A stretch of DNA of 22,637 nucleotides from an uncultured Eubacteriales bacterium. Lineage in GTDB: Bacteria; Bacillota; Clostridia; Oscillospirales; Oscillospiraceae. The notes under the pieces were generated by a model. The model made no database searches and was not told the origin of the DNA. It saw only the letters and a program-made list of their open reading frames with translations. This document shows, in pieces, positions 1-7,204 of this stretch. The stretch spans positions 1-22,637 of the forward strand of contig UQVA01000029.1 of the NCBI GenBank assembly GCA_900544405.1, read 5' to 3'. How positions within the stretch are numbered: position 1 is the stretch's first letter; each line of letters opens with the position of its first letter. The position numbers and the translations under genes were made by a program.

Positions 1-6
1 GGGTTG

Positions 7-57
7 TGCCCCGCGCAGCGAATAGAAATGAACATGACTGCCGGTGGCAGTCATACC
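7..57. repeat. Intergenic hairpin repeat, family C (copy 1)
   Basis: A GC-rich stretch contains a 9-bp perfect hairpin: ATGACTGCC at 34-42, loop GGT, GGCAGTCAT at 46-54. It is preceded by TGCCCCGCGCAGCGAATAG. The same module occurs in the opposite orientation at 14313-14369, with the same hairpin and the same flank, so it is a dispersed repeat rather than chance. No ORF with a credible ribosome site is present. Confidence 0.75.
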
Positions 58-88
58 TCTACTGAAGTTCCGGCGAGGCGAAAAAATA

Positions 89-151
89 GCCTTCCCCTGG
101 GGGAAGGTGGCCGCAAAGCGGCCGGATGAGGGGCGGTAGGGGCTATCAATG
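89..151. repeat. Intergenic repeat, family A (copy 1)
   Basis: This is the family A module: CTTCCCC/GGGGAAG hairpin, then GGTGGCC, a short variable hairpin (GGCCGCAAAGCGGCC), then GGATGAGGGGCGG. The tail GTAGGGGCT extends the match to the related copies at 14184-14250 and 18246-18362, which lie in the reverse orientation. It has the form of a REP- or MITE-like non-coding element. No transposase is visible. Confidence 0.75.
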
Positions 152-296
152 CACCACCCTCCAGGGGAAGCCTTTCCTCAGAAGTACGGGGGCGGTTGCT
201 CAGAGTGGAGGCTCCCCATATACGCCGGGAGGCTTCGCCATACCGATTCTGCGTATGAAATTCGAGCGCATCGGGGCATGCCGTCGCCCCTACAAG
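150..296. repeat. Composite repeat, partial A plus family E/B, reverse orientation
   Basis: A truncated A arm (CCAGGGGAAGCCTTTCCTCAG) is followed by a segment with CTGCGTATGAAATTCGAGC and GGGGCATGCCGTCGCCCCTACAA. The latter matches the segment at 20565-20634 closely, with the same module order. The stretch between 297 and 347 holds nothing recognisable. No strong promoter for pgeF was found in it. Confidence 0.65.
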
Positions 297-360
297 GCAC
301 CGTCGGTAGGCAATTCCCCGACCTTTTCACCCATTTACAGACAGACTAGGAGGACACCCT

Positions 361-1164
361 ATGGCAATCGTTGCGATGGAACAGGATTCACTGGTTTACC
401 TGCGTGCGGAGGGCATTTCCGCCCCCCATGCCTTCACCACCCGCCAGGGCGGCGTCAGCAAGGACCATCTGGCCAGCCTGAATATCGGTTTTTCCCGTGG
501 AGACAGCCGGGAAAATGTGCTGTCCAATTATACCATTTTGGGCGAGGTCCTGGGCTTCACCCCGGACCAGGTGGCGGCTACCCGCCAGACCCATTCGGAC
601 ATCGTTCGCACCGTCACCGCCAAGGACATGGGCCGGGGCATCACCCGTTCCCCCTTCCCGGAGTGCGACGCCCTGGTTACGGCGGATGATGGCGTGGTCC
701 TGGTTGTTTTCTCCGCCGACTGCACGGCCATTCTGCTCCACGACCCGGTGACAGGCATTGTTGGCGCTGCCCATGCCGGTTGGCGGGGGACCGCTGCCGA
801 CATTGCCGGGAAAACCGTGGCGGCCATGGCCGCTCTGGGGGCCGACCCGGCCAATATCCATGCCGCCATTGGCCCGAACATCGGCCAATGCTGCTTCGAG
901 ACCCAATCCGACGTGCCGGAGGCTATGGTGAAGGTCCTGGGGGGCCAGGCGGAAGAATTCATCGCCAGCCGGGGCCGCAGCTACTATGTGGACCTGAAGG
1001 GTGTCAACAAAGCGCTTCTGGAGCGGGCTGGGGTCCGCAATGTGGAGGTCAGCCGCCTGTGTACCTGCTGCCGGGAGGACCTGTTCTGGTCCTATCGCCG
1101 CAATGGCGACAAGCGCGGCTCTCAGGGAGCGCTTATCCAGTGCCGGAGGGAGGCCAAAGTGTGA
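361..1164 (+). CDS. pgeF: Peptidoglycan editing factor / laccase-domain protein PgeF (YfiH family)
   Basis: The 267-residue product matches the Cu-oxidase_4 (YfiH/YlmD) family in length and motifs. The family metal/catalytic triad is visible: His78 in QTHSD, Cys121 in ADCT and His138 in HAGWRGT. CCFE lies near residue 177, and the C-terminal TCCREDLFWSYRR signature is present. Characterised relatives are cytoplasmic enzymes with purine nucleoside phosphorylase, adenosine deaminase or laccase-like activity. In E. coli, PgeF removes misincorporated serine-containing muropeptide precursors. Which role applies here cannot be told from sequence. The ATG at 361 has AGGAGG at 348-353. Its stop codon overlaps the GTG start of the next gene (GTGTGA at 1159-1164), so the two are probably translationally coupled. 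Confidence 0.9.
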   Translation: MAIVAMEQDSLVYLRAEGISAPHAFTTRQGGVSKDHLASLNIGFSRGDSRENVLSNYTILGEVLGFTPDQVAATRQTHSDIVRTVTAKDMGRGITRSPFPECDALVTADDGVVLVVFSADCTAILLHDPVTGIVGAAHAGWRGTAADIAGKTVAAMAALGADPANIHAAIGPNIGQCCFETQSDVPEAMVKVLGGQAEEFIASRGRSYYVDLKGVNKALLERAGVRNVEVSRLCTCCREDLFWSYRRNGDKRGSQGALIQCRREAKV

Positions 1165-2708
1165 AAAAATTCCTGGCGCTGCTGCTCACGACCTGTCTGC
1201 TGCTGAGCGGCTGCTCGATCGGACGGGGCGGGGAATATATTCCCACCGGCGATGCGTTGGTGGGTTCGGACCTGACCGACACCCGGCCCCCGGAGGAGAA
1301 ACCGGAACAGGTGCTGGATCTGGTTTATTATCCCCAGCTTTCCCTGAATCCTCTGAAATCCGATAATTATGTGAATAAAATGGTCCTGAGCCTGGTCCAC
1401 ATGGGCCTGTTCGGCGTGGACAAAAATTACGAGGCCGTGCCGCTGCTCTGCGGGTCCTATGCCGTCAGCGAGGACCTGATGACCTACTATTTTTATCTGG
1501 CCCCCGGGGCCACCTTTTCCGACGGAACTGCCGTGACCATGAACGACGTGTACGCCAGCTATCAGGTAGCCCAGGAAACGGAAATGTATCGGAATCGGTT
1601 CTACCATTTTTCCGATATTTCCGTAAACGAAGCCGGAGCTTTGGTAGTGCAGCTGGACACGGCTTTTGAAAACCTGCCCATTCTCATGGACATTCCGATT
1701 ATCAAGGCCAGCGAAGTGGATTCGGACCGCCCTCTGGGCGCAGGCCCCTATTTCTTCGAGAACAGCATCAGCGGCTTGCAGCTGCGCCGCCGGACCAACT
1801 GGTGGTGCGAAAGCGAGGACCTTGCGGCTGCGGCCACTTCCGTGAGCCTGACGGTCGCCGAAAGCCCCAGCCAGATCCGCAACGAGTTCCAGTTTGCGAA
1901 CGTGGACCTGGTGGTGGCCGACCCCGGCAGCGATTTCTATGCGGATTACCGGGGGGATTTTGAACTTTGGGACATGGAAAGCGGGATGTTCCTGTACCTG
2001 GGTTTCAATTTCAATGAGGACCGGGTATTTTCCAAGGCGTCCCTCCGATCCCAGTTGACCTACATGATCGACCGGGAGACCATCGCTGAAAAATATTACC
2101 ATGGCTTCGCCCTGGCAGCCAGCCTGCCGGCGTCCCCAAACTCCCCATTCTATAACCGGAATCTGGCCGGCAAATACGTCTATGAGCCGGAGAAAATGAA
2201 GGCGGCGGTCATCAACGGCGGCCTGGTGGGTACGGAAGTGAAATTCCTGGTCAATGCGGACGACAGCCTGCGACTGCGGGTGGCGAATTTTATCAAAGCG
2301 GAGTTGGAGGACCTGGGCTTTAAGGTCACGATGATCGAAAGCACCGCCTACGAGTACCAATATTACCTGAATATGCAGGATTATGACTTGTATCTGGCCC
2401 AGACGAAGCTCAGCGCCAACATGGACCTGTCGCAGTTTTTCTATCTTTATGCGCCGCTGTGCTACGGCAACGCCGAGAACGAGGCAGCCTACGCCCTGTG
2501 CGAGGATGCCCTGGCCAATCAAGGCAGTTACTACAATCTCCATAAGAAGGTCATGGACGAAGGGCTTATCTGCCCCATCCTGTTCCATTCCTATGCCGTG
2601 TATGCCACCCGTGGCACGGTCACGGACCTGGCCCCCGGCCGGGACAACGTGTTCTTCTATACCATCGGCAAGAGCCTGATGGATATTCAGGTCCCCCTGG
2701 ACGAGTAA
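1161..2708 (+). CDS. Solute-binding lipoprotein, ABC transporter family 5 (oligopeptide/nickel-binding type)
   Basis: The 515-residue product starts at GTG 1161, overlapping the end of pgeF. It opens with a lipoprotein signal peptide (MKKFLALLLTTCLLLSGC), in which LSGC is the lipobox and Cys18 the predicted lipidated residue. The mature part has SBP_bac_5 hallmarks: FSDGTAVTMNDVYASY near residues 120-135, a central ligand-binding region, and LRVANFIKAELEDLGFKV near 375-392. Relatives deliver peptides, nickel or sugars to an ABC permease. No permease or ATPase gene lies beside it, so it is an orphan here and its ligand is unknown. A strong terminator follows. Reading frame is open upstream to about 780, but those codons lie inside pgeF and have no signal sequence. 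Confidence 0.88.
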   Translation: MKKFLALLLTTCLLLSGCSIGRGGEYIPTGDALVGSDLTDTRPPEEKPEQVLDLVYYPQLSLNPLKSDNYVNKMVLSLVHMGLFGVDKNYEAVPLLCGSYAVSEDLMTYYFYLAPGATFSDGTAVTMNDVYASYQVAQETEMYRNRFYHFSDISVNEAGALVVQLDTAFENLPILMDIPIIKASEVDSDRPLGAGPYFFENSISGLQLRRRTNWWCESEDLAAAATSVSLTVAESPSQIRNEFQFANVDLVVADPGSDFYADYRGDFELWDMESGMFLYLGFNFNEDRVFSKASLRSQLTYMIDRETIAEKYYHGFALAASLPASPNSPFYNRNLAGKYVYEPEKMKAAVINGGLVGTEVKFLVNADDSLRLRVANFIKAELEDLGFKVTMIESTAYEYQYYLNMQDYDLYLAQTKLSANMDLSQFFYLYAPLCYGNAENEAAYALCEDALANQGSYYNLHKKVMDEGLICPILFHSYAVYATRGTVTDLAPGRDNVFFYTIGKSLMDIQVPLDE

Positions 2709-2710
2709 GG

Positions 2711-2746
2711 AAAAAGAGGAAGCGACGTTTGTTGCTTCCTCTTTTT
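2711..2746 (+). terminator. Intrinsic terminator of the pgeF-lipoprotein operon
   Basis: A perfect 13-bp stem, AAAAAGAGGAAGC (2711-2723) with GCTTCCTCTTTTT (2734-2746), has a 10-nt loop and ends in a T run. It starts 3 nt after the TAA of the lipoprotein gene. The A/T ends of the stem make it usable in both directions. Confidence 0.9.
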
Positions 2747-2827
2747 GCTGCTTTGATGAATTGGGAGGAATGATTGATTCAGATGTACCGAATCCCTTGC
2801 CTTCCGCTTGAATTCTCAAATTCCCCC

Positions 2828-2856
2828 TTTACGAACCGGCAATTCTGTTGTACAAT
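2828..2856 (+). promoter_or_regulatory. Sigma-A promoter ahead of the zinc-ribbon gene and parABS
   Basis: The -35 is TTTACG (2828-2833), followed by a 17-nt spacer and a -10 TACAAT (2851-2856). The predicted start near 2863 fits the ATG at 2886. It is the only good promoter between the 2711-2746 terminator and mscL, so it may serve the whole run to 6941. Confidence 0.65.
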
Positions 2857-2885
2857 ATCCTTATCGAGAGAAAGAAGGGATCGCC

Positions 2886-3233
2886 ATGCAATGCCTGCGC
2901 TGCGGGAAGAATATTCCGGAGGATGCGGTGTTCTGCATCGACTGCCAAGCGGAAATGAACAAGTGCCCGGTGGCACCGGGTACGCCGGTGGCCATTCCGC
3001 CCCGGCCCAAACAGGTGAAGCCCCGTCCCCGGACGGCCTCCAAGGACGAGCAGATTTCCCGGCTGCGGATGCGGACCAAGCGCATGGCCATCGCCATCGG
3101 CACTCTGGCCCTCCTGCTGGTGGTGTCGCTGACCATCCTGTTTCTTTCCCTTCGGGAGGAGGAAAAGCTGCCCACCGGCCGGAATTTCAAAACCACGGCC
3201 AGCACCGGCGAATCCACTTCATCCGGCAAGTAA
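2886..3233 (+). CDS. Small zinc-ribbon, single-pass membrane protein (hypothetical)
   Basis: The 115-residue product is not a named family I can recognise. Residues 1-20 hold two CxxC pairs (MQCLRCGK...FCIDCQ), a zinc-ribbon fold seen at the N terminus of many Firmicutes membrane proteins. A basic, proline-rich linker follows (PPRPKQVKPRPR). One membrane span lies near residues 74-96 (IAIGTLALLLVVSLTILFLSL), then a short Ser/Thr-rich tail. The ATG at 2886 has AAGAAGGGA upstream and sits just after the promoter at 2828-2856, which excludes earlier in-frame starts. Its TAA stop directly abuts the first parS site. The position upstream of parA suggests co-expression with ParAB but does not show function. 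Confidence 0.8.
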   Translation: MQCLRCGKNIPEDAVFCIDCQAEMNKCPVAPGTPVAIPPRPKQVKPRPRTASKDEQISRLRMRTKRMAIAIGTLALLLVVSLTILFLSLREEEKLPTGRNFKTTASTGESTSSGK

Positions 3234-3249
3234 TGTTTCACGTGAAACA
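3234..3249. promoter_or_regulatory. parS centromere-like site 1
   Basis: The sequence TGTTTCACGTGAAACA is a perfect 16-bp palindrome identical to the Spo0J/ParB binding consensus. It begins at the base after the stop codon of the zinc-ribbon gene. Confidence 0.95.
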
Positions 3250-3271
3250 ACGCCGCAGGACGAGACCGAAA

Positions 3272-3287
3272 TGTTTCACGTGAAACA
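3272..3287. promoter_or_regulatory. parS centromere-like site 2
   Basis: This is a second perfect copy of TGTTTCACGTGAAACA, 38 bp (centre to centre) from the first and 19 bp before the parA start. Bound ParB could both nucleate the partition complex and repress or tune parAB; the second role is inference. Confidence 0.95.
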
Positions 3288-3305
3288 CACGCAAAGGAGA
3301 AACCT

Positions 3306-4061
3306 ATGGGAAAAATCATCGCAGTGGTGAACCAGAAGGGCGGCGTGGGCAAAACCACCACCGCCGTGAACCTCACCGCCGCACTGAAAGAACTGGGGAC
3401 AAAGGTGCTGCTCTGCGACTTTGACCCCCAGGCCAACGCCACCTCCGGCTTCGGGGTGGAAAAGCGAAAAGTGAAAGCCTCCGTGTACGACGTGCTCATC
3501 AACGACACCCCGGCAGCGGATGCGGTCATTCACACGGACTACGGCGACCTGCTCCCCTCCTCGGCGGACCTGGCCGGGGCGGGCGTGGAGTTGGTGAGCC
3601 TGCCGGACCCCCATCATCGGCTGAAAAACGCCCTGGAAAAGCTACGGGACAGCTACGACCTGATCCTGATCGACTGCCCCCCCAGCCTGGAAATGCTGAC
3701 CATCAACGCCCTGGCGGCGGCGGACGGCATTCTGATTCCGGTCCAGTGCGAATATTACGCCTTGGAGGGTCTGACGGACCTGATGTCCACCCTGCGGATG
3801 GTGAAGAAAAAAGTCAATCCGGGCCTGGACATTTTCGGCGTGGCCCTGACCATGTACGACGGCCGGACCAACTTCTCCGCCCAGGTGGCCCAGGAAGTCC
3901 GGCGGCATTTTCCCGGAAAAGCCTTCGCCACAGTCATTCCCCGGAACGTCCGGCTGGCGGAAGCCCCCAGCCACGGTCTGCCGGTAACGGCCTATGACCG
4001 GTCCAGCCGGGGGGCCAAAGCCTATCTGGACATGGCGGCGGAAATTCGGGAGATCCTATAA
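3306..4061 (+). CDS. parA: Chromosome partitioning ATPase ParA (Soj)
   Basis: The 251-residue product is a full-length chromosomal ParA/Soj without the N-terminal DNA-binding extension of P1-type plasmid ParAs. The deviant Walker A motif KGGVGKTTT starts at Lys11. LCDFDPQANAT (about 37-47) is the A' motif and LILIDCPPSL (about 118-127) the Walker B region. The family binds DNA non-specifically as an ATP dimer and is stimulated by ParB, helping segregate origins and, in Bacillus, regulating DnaA. The ATG at 3306 has AAAGGAG at 3293-3299. It lies directly downstream of two parS sites, and the parB start follows 17 nt after its stop. Confidence 0.96.
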   Translation: MGKIIAVVNQKGGVGKTTTAVNLTAALKELGTKVLLCDFDPQANATSGFGVEKRKVKASVYDVLINDTPAADAVIHTDYGDLLPSSADLAGAGVELVSLPDPHHRLKNALEKLRDSYDLILIDCPPSLEMLTINALAAADGILIPVQCEYYALEGLTDLMSTLRMVKKKVNPGLDIFGVALTMYDGRTNFSAQVAQEVRRHFPGKAFATVIPRNVRLAEAPSHGLPVTAYDRSSRGAKAYLDMAAEIREIL

Positions 4062-4078
4062 GGAAAGGAAGATGGAAT

Positions 4079-4945
4079 TTGGCAAAACAGAAGGGCCTTG
4101 GCAAGGGCCTCGGGGCGCTGATGCTGGACGACCAGCCGGAAGCGACCGCCGAGGGGCCTTACAAGGTATTGCCCGTTTACAAAATTGAGCCGAACCCGGA
4201 CCAGCCCCGGCGGGAATTTGACCCGGAGGCTCTGGAGGACCTGGCAGCGTCCATCCGGCAGCACGGCATTATCCAGCCCCTGACTGTCCGGCAGGGCAGC
4301 AACGGCTACTATCAGATCATCGCCGGCGAGCGCCGCTGGCGGGCCGCAAGAATGGCGGACCTGACGGAGGTCCCCGCCGTGGTCATCGAGGCCGACGACA
4401 AGAAAACCATGGAATTGGCCTTGATTGAGAACCTGCAGCGGGAGGACCTGAACCCGGTGGAAGAAGCGTTGGGCTACCAGTCCCTCATGGAAAATTACGC
4501 CATGACCCAGGAGCAGGCGGCAGAGCGGGTGGGAAAATCCCGGCCCGCCGTGGCCAACGCCCTGCGGCTGCTGAATCTGACTCCGGAGGTTCTGGAAATG
4601 GTCCAGAACGGCAAGCTGTCCGCCGGACACGCCCGTGCGGTGCTGAGTCTGAAAGACCCGAAAAAGCAGATTCAGGCGGCTCAGCGCATTGCGGCCCTGG
4701 GCTTGTCCGTCCGTCAGGCGGAACTGCTGTGCAAAAACATGACCCGCCCGGCGGAAAAGCCCAAGCCCGTGACATTGGCTGTGGACTATGTGGCCGAGTG
4801 CGAGAAGAATCTTTCCAAACGGCTGGGCCGGGGCGTGAAGATCGTCAACGGCAAGCGGAAGGGCAAATTTGAACTGGAATTCTACGGCCAGGAGGACCTG
4901 CAAAAATTGCTGGATGCCCTGATGGCCATGGGAGGAAACACATGA
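4079..4945 (+). CDS. parB: Chromosome partitioning protein ParB (Spo0J)
   Basis: The 288-residue product is a CTP-dependent parS-binding clamp protein. The N-terminal KGLGKGLGALM is the typical ParA-activating basic segment. The CTP-binding ParB core spans about 30-125 with GERRWRA at 83-89 and ENLQREDLNP near 117-126. A helix-turn-helix lies near 142-165 (MTQEQAAERVGKSRPAV) and a C-terminal dimerisation domain follows. I place the start at TTG 4079, with the purine-rich AAAGGAAG 7 nt upstream; the nearby ATG at 4072 is in another frame. The two parS sites at 3234-3287 are its expected targets. The stop overlaps the next start (ATGA at 4942-4945). Confidence 0.96.
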   Translation: MAKQKGLGKGLGALMLDDQPEATAEGPYKVLPVYKIEPNPDQPRREFDPEALEDLAASIRQHGIIQPLTVRQGSNGYYQIIAGERRWRAARMADLTEVPAVVIEADDKKTMELALIENLQREDLNPVEEALGYQSLMENYAMTQEQAAERVGKSRPAVANALRLLNLTPEVLEMVQNGKLSAGHARAVLSLKDPKKQIQAAQRIAALGLSVRQAELLCKNMTRPAEKPKPVTLAVDYVAECEKNLSKRLGRGVKIVNGKRKGKFELEFYGQEDLQKLLDALMAMGGNT

Positions 4946-5145
4946 ACGGAAAAAAACTGTACCGCATCCGCACCGGCCGGAAAATTCTCGGCGTCTGCGG
5001 CGGACTGGCCAATTATTTTGACATCGACCCGACCATCGTCCGGGTGGTGTTCGCCCTCATCGGGCTTTTCTGGGGCGCGGGCATCCTGGCCTACTTCATC
5101 ATGGCCCTGGTGATTCCCGAAAACCCCTACGAAATCGTTGACTGA
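4942..5145 (+). CDS. PspC-domain miniprotein
   Basis: This 67-residue protein is almost entirely a PspC domain: a basic N terminus (LYRIRTGRKILGVCGGLANYF), then DIDPTIVRVVFALIGLF and a hydrophobic segment to about residue 58, ending in the typical ALVIPENP. Stand-alone PspC proteins are small inner-membrane proteins; in proteobacteria PspC takes part in the phage-shock membrane stress response. No PspA or PspB is present here. The ATG at 4942 overlaps the TGA of parB, so it should be translationally coupled to ParB. Some Clostridia carry a different small gene between parB and serS. A membrane role linked to segregation is possible but unproven. Confidence 0.88.
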   Translation: MNGKKLYRIRTGRKILGVCGGLANYFDIDPTIVRVVFALIGLFWGAGILAYFIMALVIPENPYEIVD

Positions 5146-5171
5146 CACATTGAAATACGGAGGAAAAAACA

Positions 5172-6461
5172 ATGCTGGACATTAAAAGAATCAAGGACGA
5201 CCCGGAAGGGGTCAAGGCGGGCCTGCGGGCCAAGGAAGTGGACTGCGACGCCATTGTGGACCGCATCCTGGAACTGGACCAGGAGCGCCGGACCCTCATC
5301 GCCGACACCGAGGCCCGGAAGGCCCGGCAGAACAAGGTCTCCAAGGAAATCCCCGCCATGAAGAAGCGTGGCGAGGACGTGAGTGCCGTGTTTGCCGAGA
5401 TGGCAGAGCTGAAGGCGGGCCTGGCTCAGGACGCCGCCAAGCTGGACGCCGTGCTGGCCGAGTACCGGACCGCCATGCTGAGCCTGCCCAACCTGCCCGA
5501 CCCGGACCTGAAGCCCGGCGGAAAAGAGAACAACGAGCCTTTGCGCTACTTCGGTGAGCCTCACAAGTTCGACTTCCCCCCGAAGCACCATGTGGACCTG
5601 TGCCTGGACCTGGGCCTCATCGACTATGAGCGGGGCACCAAGCTGGCCGGTTCCGGCTTCTGGATGTACACCGGCATGGGCGCCCGGCTGGAGTGGGCCC
5701 TGCTGAACTACTTCATCGACACCCACATCGCCGACGGCTACGATTTCATCCTGCCGCCCCACATGCTGGAGTACCAGTGCGGCGAGACCGCCGGTCAGTT
5801 CCCGAAATTCGCCGACGAGGTCTATAAGATCGCCAACCCCACCGATGACCGGGTCCACTATATGCTCCCCACCGCCGAGGCGGCGCTGGCCAGCGTTTAC
5901 CGGGACGAAATCCTTACCGAGGCAGATCTTCCCAAGAAATTTTTCGCCTACACCCCCTGCTTCCGCCGGGAGGCCGGTTCTCACCGGGCCGACGAGCGGG
6001 GCATGGTCCGTGGCCACCAGTTCAATAAGGTGGAGATGTTCCAGTACACCCGGCCGGAGGACTCCGACGCCGCCTTTGACGAGTTGGTCCGGAAGGCCGA
6101 GGATCTGGTGAAGGGCCTGGGCTTCCACTTCCGCACCGTGAAGCTGGCTGCCGGCGACTGCTCCGCCTCCATGGCCCGGACCTACGACATTGAAATTCAG
6201 ATTCCCTCCATGAACGGCTACAAGGAAGTGTCCTCCGTGTCCAATGCCCGGGATTATCAGGCACGCCGGGGCAACATCCGTTTCCGCCGGGAGGACGGCA
6301 AGATCGAATTCGTCCACACCCTTAACGGCTCCGGCCTGGCTACCTCCCGGATTTTCCCGGCCATGGTGGAGCAGAACCAGCGTGCCGATGGCAGTGTGGT
6401 GGTCCCCGAGGTGCTGCGCAAGTACCTGGGCGGCATCGAAGTCATCGAGAAAAAGAAGTAA
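5172..6461 (+). CDS. serS: Seryl-tRNA synthetase
   Basis: The 429-residue product is a complete class II aminoacyl-tRNA synthetase that charges tRNA-Ser (and tRNA-Sec where present) with serine. Residues 1-110 form the long antiparallel coiled-coil arm that contacts the tRNA variable arm. Motif 2 lies near 260-285 (CFRREAGSHRADERGMVRG) and motif 3 near 380-400 (LNGSGLATSRIFPAMVEQNQ). The usual motif 3 has GLA(V/A)GR; the TSR variant keeps the arginine. The start at 5172 has CGGAGGA 7 nt upstream. It follows the PspC gene by 26 bp without a terminator, so it probably belongs to the parAB transcript. No T-box leader was seen. Confidence 0.97.
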   Translation: MLDIKRIKDDPEGVKAGLRAKEVDCDAIVDRILELDQERRTLIADTEARKARQNKVSKEIPAMKKRGEDVSAVFAEMAELKAGLAQDAAKLDAVLAEYRTAMLSLPNLPDPDLKPGGKENNEPLRYFGEPHKFDFPPKHHVDLCLDLGLIDYERGTKLAGSGFWMYTGMGARLEWALLNYFIDTHIADGYDFILPPHMLEYQCGETAGQFPKFADEVYKIANPTDDRVHYMLPTAEAALASVYRDEILTEADLPKKFFAYTPCFRREAGSHRADERGMVRGHQFNKVEMFQYTRPEDSDAAFDELVRKAEDLVKGLGFHFRTVKLAAGDCSASMARTYDIEIQIPSMNGYKEVSSVSNARDYQARRGNIRFRREDGKIEFVHTLNGSGLATSRIFPAMVEQNQRADGSVVVPEVLRKYLGGIEVIEKKK

Positions 6462-6476
6462 GGAGTGCGGCGAAAA

Positions 6477-6941
6477 ATGGCGAAGAAAAACGGACTCTGG
6501 AATGAATTCAAGGCCTTTGCCATCAAGGGAAATGCCATGAACCTGGCGGTGGGCGTCATCATCGGCGGCGCATTTTCGACGATTACCACGTCCCTGACCA
6601 ACGACATGATCATGCCCATCGTGTCCATGTTCCTGGGCGGCATCAACTTTTCTGATTGGTATATCACTCTGCCCCAGTGGTTCGGTACCAAAACCGACGC
6701 TGACGGCAACGTGCTGGTGAATACCCTGAACTACGGCAATTTCCTCTCTACAGTCATCAATTTCTTCATCCTGGCGTTTGTTGTTTTCATGCTGGTGAAG
6801 GGCCTGAACAAGCTCACGGAGCTTGGCGAGAAGGCTGCCCATAAGGAGAAGGAAGAAGCCGCTCCCCCGGCTCCTCCCGCCCCCAGCAAGGAGGAGGTCC
6901 TGCTGACCGAAATCCGGGACCTGCTGAAGGAAAAAAAGTAA
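6477..6941 (+). CDS. mscL: Large-conductance mechanosensitive channel MscL
   Basis: The 154-residue product opens as a pentameric membrane channel under extreme turgor to release solutes. The signature NAMNLAVGVIIGGAF marks the N-terminal helix and the start of TM1. The periplasmic loop (about 60-90) includes a short DADGN insertion, and TM2 (VINFFILAFVVFMLVKGL) is followed by a charged, Pro/Ala-rich cytoplasmic helix bundle. I choose ATG 6477 over GTG 6465 because the GTG lies inside the AAGGAG ribosome site (6460-6465). The gap to serS is 15 bp, so the two are likely co-transcribed. No clear terminator follows; a repeat begins at 6981. Confidence 0.95.
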   Translation: MAKKNGLWNEFKAFAIKGNAMNLAVGVIIGGAFSTITTSLTNDMIMPIVSMFLGGINFSDWYITLPQWFGTKTDADGNVLVNTLNYGNFLSTVINFFILAFVVFMLVKGLNKLTELGEKAAHKEKEEAAPPAPPAPSKEEVLLTEIRDLLKEKK

Positions 6942-6980
6942 TTTCCGGGGAAATGGAAGACAGGCCCCCGGTGAGAGCCT

Positions 6981-7047
6981 TGTAGGGGCGAGGCACGCCT
7001 CGCCCGCCTGGTAGCGATACTTGAGCGGTAAAAATCGACGCTGGACC
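6981..7047. repeat. Intergenic repeat, family B (copy 1)
   Basis: This family B module begins TGTAGGGGCGAGGCACGCCT, contains the inverted repeat GGCGAGGC-AC-GCCTCGCC, and ends GAGCGGTAAAAATCGACG. Other copies lie at 9652-9720, 9907-9965 (reverse), 13886-13946 and 20333-20394. The AGCGGTAAAAATCGACG tail is the most constant part. Confidence 0.8.
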
Positions 7048-7123
7048 TGACGGGGGTGCGCCCTGCTCCCCTGCCGGGGAAATCTCCCAAAACAGGAAAA
7101 TATCCGAAAAAATCCGATTATCT

Positions 7124-7152
7124 TTGACAAACTACGGACCTTGTATTATAAT
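7124..7152 (+). promoter_or_regulatory. Consensus sigma-A promoter for nfnAB
   Basis: TTGACA (7124-7129), a 17-nt spacer and TATAAT (7147-7152) match the consensus at all twelve positions. The expected start near 7159 gives a leader of about 68 nt. This is the strongest promoter in the window. Confidence 0.9.
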
Positions 7153-7204
7153 ATATAAGGTTATCCTGTCCTTGGGCTTTCCCGGCCCGGAAAACAGTGA
7201 GATC

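Noticed and set aside
126..689. 187-codon frame starting in the first repeat cluster
   Set aside because: It begins in repeat A and continues out of frame through pgeF; composition is Gly/Pro/Arg-rich translation of repeats.
780..1160. Upstream extension of the lipoprotein reading frame
   Set aside because: It lies inside pgeF, and the lipoprotein signal peptide begins exactly at GTG 1161.
1122..2819. 565-codon open frame on the minus strand opposite the lipoprotein gene
   Set aside because: It overlaps the whole lipoprotein gene and its terminator, and the translation resembles no protein family.
5146..5171. T-box leader ahead of serS
   Set aside because: Only 26 bases separate it from the PspC gene, too short for a T-box, and no T-box motif is present.
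5127..7130. 667-codon open frame on the minus strand opposite serS and mscL
   Set aside because: It is a shadow of two real genes, with no ribosome site or recognisable domain.
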